A stretch of 64,000 nucleotides of DNA from JADJRG01 sp964474905 (GTDB lineage Bacteria > Myxococcota_A > Polyangia > Nannocystales > Nannocystaceae): assembly GCA_964474905.1 (NCBI GenBank), contig CAYYUP010000020.1, forward strand, positions 24,203 to 88,202, written 5' to 3'. Both the position numbers and the translations under genes were made by a program. The notes under the pieces were generated by a model. It had not been told where the DNA came from and ran no database searches. It worked only from the letters and a program-made list of their open reading frames with translations. Position 1 is the first letter of the stretch; the number at the start of each line of letters is the position of its first letter. This document shows, piece by piece, positions 8,998 through 17,217 of this stretch.

Positions 8998-10071
8998 ATG
9001 TCTACATGCTCACGTTGGCTCTCTTTGGCGATCAGCGCCCCTCTCTTTATTCTCAGCGCCTGTGGCGACAATTCCCTTCCCCCTGAGGACGGCGATGATC
9101 CCTTCCGCCCTGAGAGCGGCGAGGTCACCCTAGACCTGACAGACCCCGCACAGGCGGAGTGGTTCATGGCCAATACTCAGGCCTTCTACTGGCTCGACAA
9201 TGATCATGCCGACGAGTATGTCTACTACGAATGGCGGGAGGACCTAGGGGTCTGCGCTGCCGTGGGCGAGCGCCACGTCGGTTTTGGCTACCCCGAACTC
9301 GTCGGATACTTCGAGAACGCCGAGAACATCTGGGGCACAGGCGTACCTCTCGCGCCGCGCGTACCGACAGATGCGACCCGCGAGATGTGCGACACCTGCA
9401 CGGGCATCACCATCCCCTACCTGTCGCCCAAGCGGATCACGATGACCGTCTCTAGCGTCAACGTCACCGATGAGAACGTCGCCGAGATGTTCACCGACAG
9501 CCCCGACATCCAGGCCGATCTTCTGCGCTCATCCCCACAATCGCGCGGTTTTATCGGCTTCCTCAATCATATCCCGGCCGTCGAGACCGAAGACGGCAAC
9601 ATCGTCCCGGAGTTCACCGCCGAGACGCCCTATGAATTTATGTACATCCGCCCGGCCAACGGCGACGATACGCCCGGCGATTACGCAGGCAATACCAACG
9701 CCACGGTGCAGTACGGCGCCATGTTCTACGAGTGGTTCATGACCCGCACACAGGCCTTCGACGAAGAGGTCGATGGCGACGGAAACGTCGTTACAGTGCC
9801 CGTTTTTGAGGGCATGGCAAACACTCATTTTGGCGATACGGATTTCAGTTCCCTCAGCGTCGACCTCAATACCATCGAGGTGCTCCTAGGCGACAGCGAC
9901 AGCCAGTCGTTCACCGTAAATGGCGCGGCAGCCGTCTCCAACGTCACCGGAGAGGCCTTCGATCGGACGATGTCGGGCGCCACGACACCCCGCGACGATC
10001 CCGGCATGAGTGCACTCTTCGTCGGCGCCGGGGTCTACGGCTGCGTGCAAAAGATCGAAGTTGAACTCTGA
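8998..10071 (+). CDS. Lipoprotein of unknown function
   Basis: This 357-residue protein begins with a type II signal peptide: Cys4, a hydrophobic core and the lipobox LSAC, followed by an acidic GDNSLPPEDGDD linker. The start at 8998 is chosen because AGGA sits 8 bases upstream and because the longer frame (from 8953) would put 15 extra residues before the signal. The mature domain contains a WFMANTQAFYWLDNDHADEYVYY segment, a CDTCTG pair of cysteines and a late Cys near the C-terminus (YGCVQKIEVEL). I do not recognise the family. It sits between the DUF1571 gene and a LysR regulator, without obvious functional linkage. It is probably anchored to the outer membrane. Confidence 0.7.
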   Translation: MSTCSRWLSLAISAPLFILSACGDNSLPPEDGDDPFRPESGEVTLDLTDPAQAEWFMANTQAFYWLDNDHADEYVYYEWREDLGVCAAVGERHVGFGYPELVGYFENAENIWGTGVPLAPRVPTDATREMCDTCTGITIPYLSPKRITMTVSSVNVTDENVAEMFTDSPDIQADLLRSSPQSRGFIGFLNHIPAVETEDGNIVPEFTAETPYEFMYIRPANGDDTPGDYAGNTNATVQYGAMFYEWFMTRTQAFDEEVDGDGNVVTVPVFEGMANTHFGDTDFSSLSVDLNTIEVLLGDSDSQSFTVNGAAAVSNVTGEAFDRTMSGATTPRDDPGMSALFVGAGVYGCVQKIEVEL

Positions 10072-10108
10072 GCGCAGGTTCGCATAGGGTGGAGCCAGAG
10101 GCTCCCCC

Positions 10109-11029
10109 GTGTACGATCTGCCGCACATCCCCCGCGCCGCCGTATTTGTTGTCGTGATCCAACAGGGCTCATTTTCGGCGGCCGCCCGGGAGCTCAAACT
10201 CTCTAAAAGCGTCGTTAGCACCCATATCCAGGCCTTAGAATCCGCCCTTGGGGTGCGCCTCCTGGAGCGCACATCCCGGTCCCTCCACCTCAGCGAGGCC
10301 GGTCGACAATTTTTCCCCTACGCCGAACGCATGCTCCAAGCTTGGACCTTAGGCCGTGAGCGGCTGCATACTCACGCCGACGAGCCACGCGGCCTCCTGC
10401 GGGTGAGCACGTCCAGCATTCTCTGCGAGAAGTACGTCATGCCGGTGATCGCCCGCTATATCGCGGACTATCCGCATACTCAGGTGAGCCTGCACATCTC
10501 CGATCGCACGGTCAACATCCTCGACGAGAAGATCGACGTCGCGATCCGCGGCGGCTCTCTCCCGGACTCCTCCCTGATCGCTCGCAAGCTCGGCGTCGAC
10601 CACGAAATTATCGTCGGCGGCCCCGCTCTGGTGACGCAGTGGTCCGAGATATGCGATCCCAAGGACCTCTGCGACGCCCCCTGGGTCGTGCACACAAGCC
10701 TCAAGCAACCCTCTCGATGGTCCTTCCACTGTACAGATGGACGCCAGTCCAAGCTATCCGTTCAGCCTAGGGTCTGGGTGTCCTCAGCGATGGGCCTCCG
10801 CGACCTCGCCTGCCAGGGCGTTGGTTTTGCTGTCATGCCTTCGTTCATGGCGGAGGATGCCCGCCACAAGGGGCACTTGCAGCACATCCTGCCCACATGG
10901 TCCGCCCAAAGCAGCCCCCTCCACGCCATCTACACCTCGCGGGCCAATACTCCGCAAAAAACGCTCCGCTTCGTCGCGATGCTCCAAGAGGTATTCCCCC
11001 GCGGAGCCCCTTCAACATCCCTGCCTTGA
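10109..11029 (+). CDS. LysR-family transcriptional regulator
   Basis: This 306-residue LysR-type regulator uses a GTG start, with AGAGG 7 bases upstream. The N-terminal winged helix-turn-helix is clear at about residues 8-65: GSFSAAARELKLSKSVVSTHIQALESALGVRLLERTSRSLHLSEAG. The effector-binding domain (about 92-295) follows the periplasmic-binding-protein pattern with DVAIRGGSLPDSSLIARKLG, and resembles the subgroup of CrgA/AaeR-like regulators. The gene is convergent with the S-formylglutathione hydrolase gene (24-bp gap), so they do not share a promoter. The inducer and targets cannot be told from the sequence. Confidence 0.92.
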   Translation: MYDLPHIPRAAVFVVVIQQGSFSAAARELKLSKSVVSTHIQALESALGVRLLERTSRSLHLSEAGRQFFPYAERMLQAWTLGRERLHTHADEPRGLLRVSTSSILCEKYVMPVIARYIADYPHTQVSLHISDRTVNILDEKIDVAIRGGSLPDSSLIARKLGVDHEIIVGGPALVTQWSEICDPKDLCDAPWVVHTSLKQPSRWSFHCTDGRQSKLSVQPRVWVSSAMGLRDLACQGVGFAVMPSFMAEDARHKGHLQHILPTWSAQSSPLHAIYTSRANTPQKTLRFVAMLQEVFPRGAPSTSLP

Positions 11030-11053
11030 GTTTTTCACGGGGCCTCGCCAGGA

Positions 11054-11932
11054 TCAACAGCCCAGGGCCCGCGCGTGGTGAGCGATGTGATCGCCGATAA
11101 ACGAGGCGATAAAATAATACGAATGATCATAGCCCGAATGCAGACGCAAGCAGAGCGGCTGCCCGGCGGCGGCGCAGGCCTTCTCAAAGAGCGCCGGCCG
11201 CAACTGCTCCCGTAAAAAGTCGTCGGCCTGCCCCTGATCGATCAGGATTTGCCCGACCGGCTGGCGACCGGCCTCGCCCACCAGAGCGCAGGCGTCGTAC
11301 TGCCGCCAACGCTCGCGATCCGCCCCCAGGTAGTGGCGAAACGCCTTCTGTCCCCAGGGCAGAGTGCTCGGGGCGACGATCGGTGCCAGGGCGGAGATCG
11401 AGGCAAAACGATCGGGGTTGCGCAGACCCAGCACCAGCGCTCCATGGCCGCCCATCGAATGACCGGTGATCCCGAGAGCACCCGAGCGCAGCGGAAAGTG
11501 GGTACCGAGCAACCTCGGCAGCTCGTCGACGATGTACGAATACATGCGGTAGTGCGGCGCCCAAGGGGCCTCCGTGGCATCGACATAAAAACCCGCGCCA
11601 CCGCCGAGATCGTAGGCGGCATCGTCGGCGATGCCCTGCCCGCGCGGGCTCGTATCGGGCGCGATCAGGATGAGTCCGTGCTCGGCCGCATAGCGCTGGG
11701 CGCCCGCCTTGGTCGAAAAGTTCTCTTCGGTGCAGGTCAGCCCCGAGAGAAAGATCAGCGCCGGTCGATCACCGTCGACCACCTGCGGCGGCAGAAAAAC
11801 CGAGAAGCGCATGGTCGTGCCGGTCGCAAGCGAGAAGTGGCTGTAGGTGCCCATGCGCCCGCCAAAGCATCGCTGCTCGCGGATCGTCGTGATCTCTGCA
11901 CTCTTTGGGTCCTCTGCGTGCGTTGTGCTCAT
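11054..11932 (-). CDS. fghA: S-formylglutathione hydrolase (esterase D family)
   Basis: This cytoplasmic alpha/beta hydrolase of 292 residues splits S-formylglutathione to glutathione and formate, the last step of glutathione-dependent formaldehyde detoxification. The catalytic triad is visible: Ser159 in GHSMGG, Asp237 in DQGQADDF and His270 in GYDHSYYF. The oxyanion region FLSGLTCTEENF and the motif APDTSPRG are typical of the family. I set the start at 11932 because GGAGG lies just upstream, rather than the longer frame from 12028, which would overlap the divergent gene. No formaldehyde dehydrogenase gene is adjacent. Length and motifs are normal for the family. Confidence 0.93.
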   Translation of the reverse strand: MSTTHAEDPKSAEITTIREQRCFGGRMGTYSHFSLATGTTMRFSVFLPPQVVDGDRPALIFLSGLTCTEENFSTKAGAQRYAAEHGLILIAPDTSPRGQGIADDAAYDLGGGAGFYVDATEAPWAPHYRMYSYIVDELPRLLGTHFPLRSGALGITGHSMGGHGALVLGLRNPDRFASISALAPIVAPSTLPWGQKAFRHYLGADRERWRQYDACALVGEAGRQPVGQILIDQGQADDFLREQLRPALFEKACAAAGQPLCLRLHSGYDHSYYFIASFIGDHIAHHARALGC

Positions 11933-12041
11933 CGCTCCTCCACCGGTACCATAAAGCCCCGGGTCAGCACACACCACGGAGCGCATGCCGAGCGCTAACT
12001 CGGACCTCTGGCTGGTACCCTGCGGCAAAGGTGATGCCGAG

Positions 12042-13280
12042 ATGAAGGTCGTGCTCTTAGCCCCCGCCTACCCGCCGGAGATGCCCCAATTTACCCGCGG
12101 CCTGGCCGAGCTCGGCATCCAGGTTCTCGGCGTCGGCGACAGCGGCCTGGGCTCGCTGCCACCGCTGGTCAAGCGCTGCCTCAGCGACTACCTCCAGGTG
12201 CCCAGGCTGCTCGACGAGGCCGATACGATCCCGCGGATCCATCGCTGGCTCCGCGGCCGCGAGATCGATCGCATCGAGAGTCTGTGGGAGCCACTGGTGC
12301 TGCTCGCCGCTCGCCTCCGCGATCGCTTTGGCGTGCCCGGAATGTCGGCCGACACAGTGCTCGGCTTTCGCGACAAACAGATCATGAAAGAGCGAGTCGC
12401 CGCCGCCGGTTTAAGGGTGCCACGAGCCCGTCGGGTGAGCACCCGCGCCGAGGTTTGGGCGGCCGCCGAAGAGATCGGCTACCCGCTGATCCTCAAGCCT
12501 ATCGCCGGTGCGGGCTCTGCTGATACTTACCGGGTCGACAGCGCCGACGAACTCCGCCGCCTCTTGCCGCAGATCCGCCACGTGCGCGAGGCGAGCTGCG
12601 AGGAGTTCATCGACGGCGACGAGTTCACCTACGATACGATCTGCATCGACGGCACACCGGCCTACGAAAATGTCGCCCAATACCTGCCCAGGCCGCTGAT
12701 CGCCCGCACCGAAGAGTCGATCTCGCCGGTCATCTGCACCGTTCGCGATCTCGAGCAACCGGTGATCCGCCCGGGTATCGAGCTCGGGCGTGGGGTATTG
12801 CGCGCCCTCGGCATGGGCAGCGGCTTCACTCATATGGAGTGGTACCGGACCCGCGAAGGCGAAGTTGTCTTCGGCGAAATCGGCTGCCGACCCGGCGGCG
12901 CCCGTCTGGTCGATCAGATGAATTTTACAGGAGACATCGACCTCTTCCGCGAATGGGGCCGAGCGATCACCAGCGGTCGCTTCGCTGCCTCGACTGAGCG
13001 CCGCTTTAACACCGCGATCATCTTCAAGCGAGCCCGCGGCCGCGGCCGGATCACCCACCACAGAGGCCTGGCTGATTTTGTCCGCCGCTATCGCCAGTGG
13101 ATCTGCGCCGAAGACCTGCTGCCCCTGGGGGCCCCTCGCCGCAACTGGTTGCATACCCTGGTCTCCGACGGCTGGCTGATGGTGCGTCACCCAGAGTGGG
13201 CCCAAGCCCTAGAGATCGCCCGCGCCGCAGCCGACGAGGTGACGCTCTACGCCGAGGCAGCGAATCGCGACCACCGCTGA
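12042..13280 (+). CDS. ATP-grasp domain protein
   Basis: This 412-residue cytoplasmic enzyme is of the ATP-grasp superfamily, which makes carboxylate-amine or carboxylate-thiol bonds via acylphosphates. An N-terminal pre-ATP-grasp Rossmann-like region (MKVVLLAPAYPPEMPQF) is followed by the ATP-binding lobes: FRDKQIMKERVAAAGLRVPRA, then YPLILKPIAGAGSADTYRV, EEFIDGDEFTYDTIC and the metal-binding GEIGCRPGG. It resembles carbamoyl-phosphate-synthase-like ligases used for peptide or natural-product formation; the substrate is unknown. The start at 12042 is chosen because AAGG lies about 11 bases upstream and because the sequence from there begins like other ATP-grasp enzymes. It diverges from fghA with 109 bp between the starts. 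Confidence 0.85.
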   Translation: MKVVLLAPAYPPEMPQFTRGLAELGIQVLGVGDSGLGSLPPLVKRCLSDYLQVPRLLDEADTIPRIHRWLRGREIDRIESLWEPLVLLAARLRDRFGVPGMSADTVLGFRDKQIMKERVAAAGLRVPRARRVSTRAEVWAAAEEIGYPLILKPIAGAGSADTYRVDSADELRRLLPQIRHVREASCEEFIDGDEFTYDTICIDGTPAYENVAQYLPRPLIARTEESISPVICTVRDLEQPVIRPGIELGRGVLRALGMGSGFTHMEWYRTREGEVVFGEIGCRPGGARLVDQMNFTGDIDLFREWGRAITSGRFAASTERRFNTAIIFKRARGRGRITHHRGLADFVRRYRQWICAEDLLPLGAPRRNWLHTLVSDGWLMVRHPEWAQALEIARAAADEVTLYAEAANRDHR

Positions 13281-13637
13281 GCACCTTCAACACCCCAAAT
13301 CGCTCCGTTGGGCGTTTGTACCATGCACATTTCGGACTCTTTGAGACCATCGCTAAGTGCATAGACCCTTCCGCAATATGCATATAGACAAAGCGCATCT
13401 CCATCGGTCTTCGAGTCGACAACCATCACATCACTCGCCTGGCGCTCTCTCGCCCGTCGTCCACCGGCGACCCTGACAGGCCACAGGGACGGTGTTTAGC
13501 GCGTGATTGACCACAGCACGCCCTGCAAGCTCATACTCGCTCGTACCGCGCATCCGTCGCCCGCTGCGATGCAAGTTCTCGTCTGTCTCTGGTAATTTTT
13601 CCAAGAGCACCATAGGGTCGAAATTGGGAAAAATTAT
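13281..13637. other. Intergenic region upstream of a MopE-motif lipoprotein gene
   Basis: No gene is supported in this 357-base stretch. Its 3' end is AT-rich and holds an inverted repeat directly before the next start codon (separate entry). The rest shows nothing I can name. Confidence 0.5.
13594..13635 (+). promoter_or_regulatory. Inverted repeat abutting a start codon
   Basis: The arms AATTTTTCCAA (13594-13604) and TTGGGAAAAATT (13624-13635) pair with one bulged base around a 19-base spacer. The right arm contains the only Shine-Dalgarno-like sequence (GGGA at 13626-13629) for the gene starting at 13638, so the structure could be an operator or could mask the ribosome-binding site. The function is inferred from position only. 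Confidence 0.4.
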
Positions 13638-14978
13638 ATGACAACTCTTCGACGTTCTGGAATCTCTTGTTTACTGATCTGTGGAGTGTGTGCTCTCGGG
13701 ACAGGTTGCAGCAGCGATGACGCTGAGACGGAGGGCTCGGGCACCTCCCGGGGCTCGACCACCAACCCCACAGCTAGCAGCACCACAACGGCCAATACTA
13801 CGAGCGGCACAGAGTCGTCGACCGGCACATCCAGCGTCTCCGGTTCGGCCACGGCTGTCAGCGCGAGTGAGAGCGATGGTACTGGCTCCACTGGCTCCAC
13901 CGGCTCCACCGGCTCCACTGGCTCCACTGGCTCCACTGGCTCCACTGGCTCCACTGGCTCTACTGGCTCCACATCAGGCAGTACTGGAGGCGTGGCCTGC
14001 GAGGACCAGCCCGAGATCTGCGACGCTCTGGACAACAATTGCAACGGCCTCTACGACGAAGGTTGCGACTGTACGCCGCCGGATCTCAACCTCACGGCAC
14101 TCGAGGGTTACACGGCCCGAGTTGTCTTTGATATCGCCGAGGGCCTGGGCTCCTACGGCCGCCTAGGCGACGTCGAGCGGGCCCTGGGCGACTACTGGCT
14201 AGAGGACGGCGAGGGTGTACTCTTCACCGTCAACAACACCGCAAATACTGCCGGTGGCATCGGCCGAATCTCACAGGATGGTGAATTCGCCGGCTGGCTC
14301 GTCGATCCCGCAACCCCCAAGTTGCCGCCAAATCCCTACCTAGAGTACGGGTATCAGGGTATCCTCTACAGTTGCACGACCGTCAAGGGTGATTGGATCC
14401 ACAAAATCTACCCGGACGGTACGGTGGAGACCTTCGCCCACCAGGGCAATTGCGAGGGCATCATCTTCGGCGACCGCGGCGATGGTGAGATGCACCTCTA
14501 CGCCAGCAACTACGGAAAGGGTACAGTCAATATGATCGCCGAGGACGGCACCTCGACCCAGCTCGCGCAGGGCCTGACGGTCGTCGTCGATCTCGCGATC
14601 CCCCCCGAGGACAGCGCCTTTAAGACAGGCCTCTACGCGATCAATCAGACCATCGACGGTGTGCACAGGATCGCCCCCGACAAGACCGTGACGCTTGACT
14701 ACCCCTATGCGCTCGGCTTCGGCGTCGGCGAGGAACTCAGCTTCGCCTCGCCAACGTCAGCCTTTCGCGATCACTTCTACCACCTCTCCGCGACCCTGCA
14801 ATCGGTTGTCCGGGTCAAGCCAGACGGCACCTGGGAAAAGGTGATCACGGGCCCCAAACTCGACTACGGGCTCTATTCGACAGGCGCAGTCTTCTCGACC
14901 AATGGCGCGTACTACTTCTTCACCAACGAGGATAATTTGATCATGCGGTTGCAGGCGTGCAACGCCGTTGGACAATGA
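13638..14978 (+). CDS. Lipoprotein with Ser/Gly/Thr linker, MopE-type Cys motif and a beta-propeller-like domain
   Basis: This 446-residue surface lipoprotein has a signal peptide with lipobox GTGC (Cys24). Residues about 25-118 form a Ser/Thr/Gly linker that includes ten 9-bp repeats encoding GST. Next is CDALDNNCNGLYDEGC, a putative metal-binding motif of the MopE type common in myxobacterial secreted proteins. The remaining 300 residues have repeated short blocks (GIGRISQDGEF, KIYPDGTVETFAHQGNCEGI, NMIAEDGTSTQLAQGL, GVHRIAPDKTV, VVRVKPDGTWEKV) like an NHL/SMP-type beta-propeller. Ligand unknown. It is convergent with the yeiH-like gene. Confidence 0.75.
   Translation: MTTLRRSGISCLLICGVCALGTGCSSDDAETEGSGTSRGSTTNPTASSTTTANTTSGTESSTGTSSVSGSATAVSASESDGTGSTGSTGSTGSTGSTGSTGSTGSTGSTGSTSGSTGGVACEDQPEICDALDNNCNGLYDEGCDCTPPDLNLTALEGYTARVVFDIAEGLGSYGRLGDVERALGDYWLEDGEGVLFTVNNTANTAGGIGRISQDGEFAGWLVDPATPKLPPNPYLEYGYQGILYSCTTVKGDWIHKIYPDGTVETFAHQGNCEGIIFGDRGDGEMHLYASNYGKGTVNMIAEDGTSTQLAQGLTVVVDLAIPPEDSAFKTGLYAINQTIDGVHRIAPDKTVTLDYPYALGFGVGEELSFASPTSAFRDHFYHLSATLQSVVRVKPDGTWEKVITGPKLDYGLYSTGAVFSTNGAYYFFTNEDNLIMRLQACNAVGQ
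13881..13970 (+). repeat. Ten tandem 9-bp repeats (GST codons)
   Basis: The unit ACTGGCTCC repeats ten times in frame, with two copies carrying ACC and one ending CTCT. It encodes Thr-Gly-Ser triplets of the lipoprotein linker. Such arrays change length easily by slippage. Confidence 0.9.
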
Positions 14979-14987
14979 CAACCACGC

Positions 14988-15011
14988 GGAGTCCACAGGC
15001 CCGTGGGCTCC
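14988..15011. terminator. Hairpin between convergent genes
   Basis: A 9-bp stem with one G-U pair (GGAGTCCAC at 14988-14996 and GTGGGCTCC at 15003-15011) closes a 6-base loop. It lies in the 45-base gap between the convergent lipoprotein and yeiH-like genes. No U-tract is visible on either side, so termination is only a suggestion. Confidence 0.4.
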
Positions 15012-15023
15012 ACCTGGGCCGGT

Positions 15024-16118
15024 CTAGCCGAGAAATACCAGGATCAGCAGGAGGCTAAACCCGGCCAGCACCACCGCGGCAAAGAGACCGACATAGAGCG
15101 CCCGAAACCCGATCTTGGCCAGGCCGCGGAGGTGCACGCCCATGCCAACGCCGGCCATCGCAATCGCAATTAAAAATGACGAGACTGTCGTCACCAGGGA
15201 ACTCATGCCGATATCGACAGCCCCTCCGGCCCAAAGCGGGCTCTCCTCGAGATGGAGGGTGAGGTCCGGCAGCAGATGGAGCGTCTTTGCCACCGCCAAA
15301 GCGACGAAGCCGAGGATAAAAGGCGGAATCAAGGTTGTCAGTCGCGTTCTCGTGGCGACGTGAGCCTCTTCTCTTCGCCGCTTCTCGCGGGCGTAGAGCG
15401 CCCCTATGAGCACGACCATCGGCGCCAGTAAAAGCACTCGAACGAGCTTGACGATCAGCGCGACCTCCCCCGCCTCTGGACCGTAGGCGAAGCCCGCGGC
15501 CATAACCTGGGGGGTCGCGTGGATCGCCGTGCCCGCCCAGACTCCGAAGTCTGTTTGGCTGAGCTCTAGCATCATGCCGATAAGCGGAAAGACGACGATC
15601 CAGAGCAAGCCAAAGAGCGTGACCGCAGTCACCGCAAACGCGGTCTCATTGTCATCTGCCTCGACCACCGGAGCGGTGACGGCGATCGCTGTGCCCCCGC
15701 AAATCGCCGTTCCAACTCCAATTAGCAGGCCCAAGCGAAAGGCCACACCAAAGCGATTGCAGAGCCAAAGCGTCAGCCCGAGTGCGACCATCACACAGAG
15801 AAGATTGATCGAGAGAGCTTTCCCGGAGACCCTAAGAATCTCGAAAAAGTCGAGCTTTGCCCCCATCAGGACGATCGCGAAGGGCAAGATCTTTTTGACC
15901 GAGTATTTGACCCCTGACCGCAACAACACGGGCATCGGCAGGAGATTGCGGACCGTGATCCCGATCGCGATCGCGATCAGCATCGTATCGACGGGATGTC
16001 GCCCCTCCTCGCCCACTGTGAAAGGGGCAAAGGGTAGAGTATGGATAATGATCGCGACCGCGGCGATCGCGGTCGTCACTAGCAAGCCAGGAAGGCGTTG
16101 GGCGCTCGACTCAGACAC
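15024..16118 (-). CDS. YeiH family (UPF0324) membrane protein, putative sulfate exporter
   Basis: This integral inner-membrane protein has 364 residues and about ten hydrophobic helices. It matches the YeiH/UPF0324 family: GITVRNLLPMP near the N-terminus, VKKILPFAIVLMGAKL, the signature GTAICGGTAIAVTAPVV, and AIHATPQVMAAGFAYG. Members are annotated as putative sulfate exporters on limited evidence. It starts with GTG only 7 bp after the stop of cysteine synthase on the same strand, so the two are one operon; that context supports a sulfur-compound substrate. A complete, normal-length member. Confidence 0.88.
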   Translation of the reverse strand: MSESSAQRLPGLLVTTAIAAVAIIIHTLPFAPFTVGEEGRHPVDTMLIAIAIGITVRNLLPMPVLLRSGVKYSVKKILPFAIVLMGAKLDFFEILRVSGKALSINLLCVMVALGLTLWLCNRFGVAFRLGLLIGVGTAICGGTAIAVTAPVVEADDNETAFAVTAVTLFGLLWIVVFPLIGMMLELSQTDFGVWAGTAIHATPQVMAAGFAYGPEAGEVALIVKLVRVLLLAPMVVLIGALYAREKRRREEAHVATRTRLTTLIPPFILGFVALAVAKTLHLLPDLTLHLEESPLWAGGAVDIGMSSLVTTVSSFLIAIAMAGVGMGVHLRGLAKIGFRALYVGLFAAVVLAGFSLLLILVFLG

Positions 16119-16125
16119 TCGGTAC

Positions 16126-17097
16126 TCAGATGATGAAGTCCACCCCGGCGATCGGACGCTGCCGATCGAGCGAGATGTATCGATCCCAGGTGTCGGAGAT
16201 CACCGTGATCACCCGCTTGCCTGGGCCCAGACGCTTGGCGACCTCGAGAGCCCCCCAGACCGCGGCCCCACCAGAGAGGCCCGCAGAGATGCCCTCCTCC
16301 CGCGCCAGGCGCTCGGCCATCGCGAAGGCGACGTCCTCCTCACAGACGAGCACCTCGTCAATGCACTCGCGGTCGAGCACCGTCGGCACAAAACCCGCGC
16401 CGATCCCAGCGATCCGGTGAGGACCCGCCGGTCCACCGGACAATACGCAGGACTCGGCGGGCTCAATCGCGGCAATAAACAGCTCAGGGACCGCCGCTCG
16501 AAGCACCTGTCCCACCCCGGTGATCATGCCCCCAGTGCCGACACCCGCGACAAACGCATCCAGACGACCCCCGGTCGCCCGCAGGATCTCCTGGGCCGTC
16601 GTCTCGCGATGCACCTGCGGGTTCGCGGGGTTGTCGAAGTGCTGCGGCATGAAACAGTGAGGGTTCTCCTGCGTGATCTTTTGGGCGCGCTCGACAGCCC
16701 CTTGCATGAGCTTGCGCCCCGGGGTCAGCACGACCTGCGCACCGTAGTGTTCGATGAGCCGCCGCCGCTCCACCGAGCTGTCATCGGGCATCGTGATGAT
16801 CAGCCGATAACCCTTTACCGCCGCCGCGAAGGCGAGCCCTATCCCGATATTGCCGCTCGTCGGCTCGACGATCGTATCTCCGGGCTTGAGCCGGCCCTCG
16901 CGCTCTGCGGCCTCGATCATCGCGACCGCGATCCGGTCCTTCACGCTACCGGCGGGGTTTAGGGACTCGAGCTTGACGATGACCTCGGAGCCACCAGCCA
17001 CGATCACCCGCCGCAGCCGAACCATCGGCGTCGTCCCCACCAGGTCGAGCATCGACTCCGCGATCGTCTCTCGCCTCGGGCTGTCCTCGTTGCGCAT
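16126..17097 (-). CDS. cysK: Cysteine synthase A (O-acetylserine sulfhydrylase)
   Basis: This PLP enzyme (323 residues from the start chosen) makes cysteine from O-acetylserine and sulfide in the cytoplasm. Family motifs are intact: MLDLVGTTPMVRL, the PLP lysine in LNPAGSVKDRIA, EPTSGNIGIGLAFAAA, the PLP-phosphate loop GVGTGGMITGVG, and GISAGLSGGAA near the C-terminus. The frame stays open to an ATG at 17196, but the 33 extra residues are Arg-rich and not part of the family, so I prefer the ATG at 17097; no good ribosome-binding site decides between them. The last motif, SDTWDRYIS, corresponds to SDxxERYLS of CysK. The YeiH-like exporter follows after 7 bp. Confidence 0.92.
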   Translation of the reverse strand: MRNEDSPRRETIAESMLDLVGTTPMVRLRRVIVAGGSEVIVKLESLNPAGSVKDRIAVAMIEAAEREGRLKPGDTIVEPTSGNIGIGLAFAAAVKGYRLIITMPDDSSVERRRLIEHYGAQVVLTPGRKLMQGAVERAQKITQENPHCFMPQHFDNPANPQVHRETTAQEILRATGGRLDAFVAGVGTGGMITGVGQVLRAAVPELFIAAIEPAESCVLSGGPAGPHRIAGIGAGFVPTVLDRECIDEVLVCEEDVAFAMAERLAREEGISAGLSGGAAVWGALEVAKRLGPGKRVITVISDTWDRYISLDRQRPIAGVDFII

Positions 17098-17217
17098 ATG
17101 CGAGCGGAGGATGGCCAAGTTCCCCCGCGAACGCAAGCGTTTCACGCCATCGGTGGTGAGGTTTCGAACGAGTGTGGATCCGAGATCAGCGGGCATCTCG
17201 TGCAGCCCCCGATTCAG

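Noticed and set aside
15529..16962. 477-codon plus-strand open frame
   Set aside because: It lies opposite cysK and the yeiH-like gene, both of which have clear motifs; its own sequence is Ser/Arg-rich.
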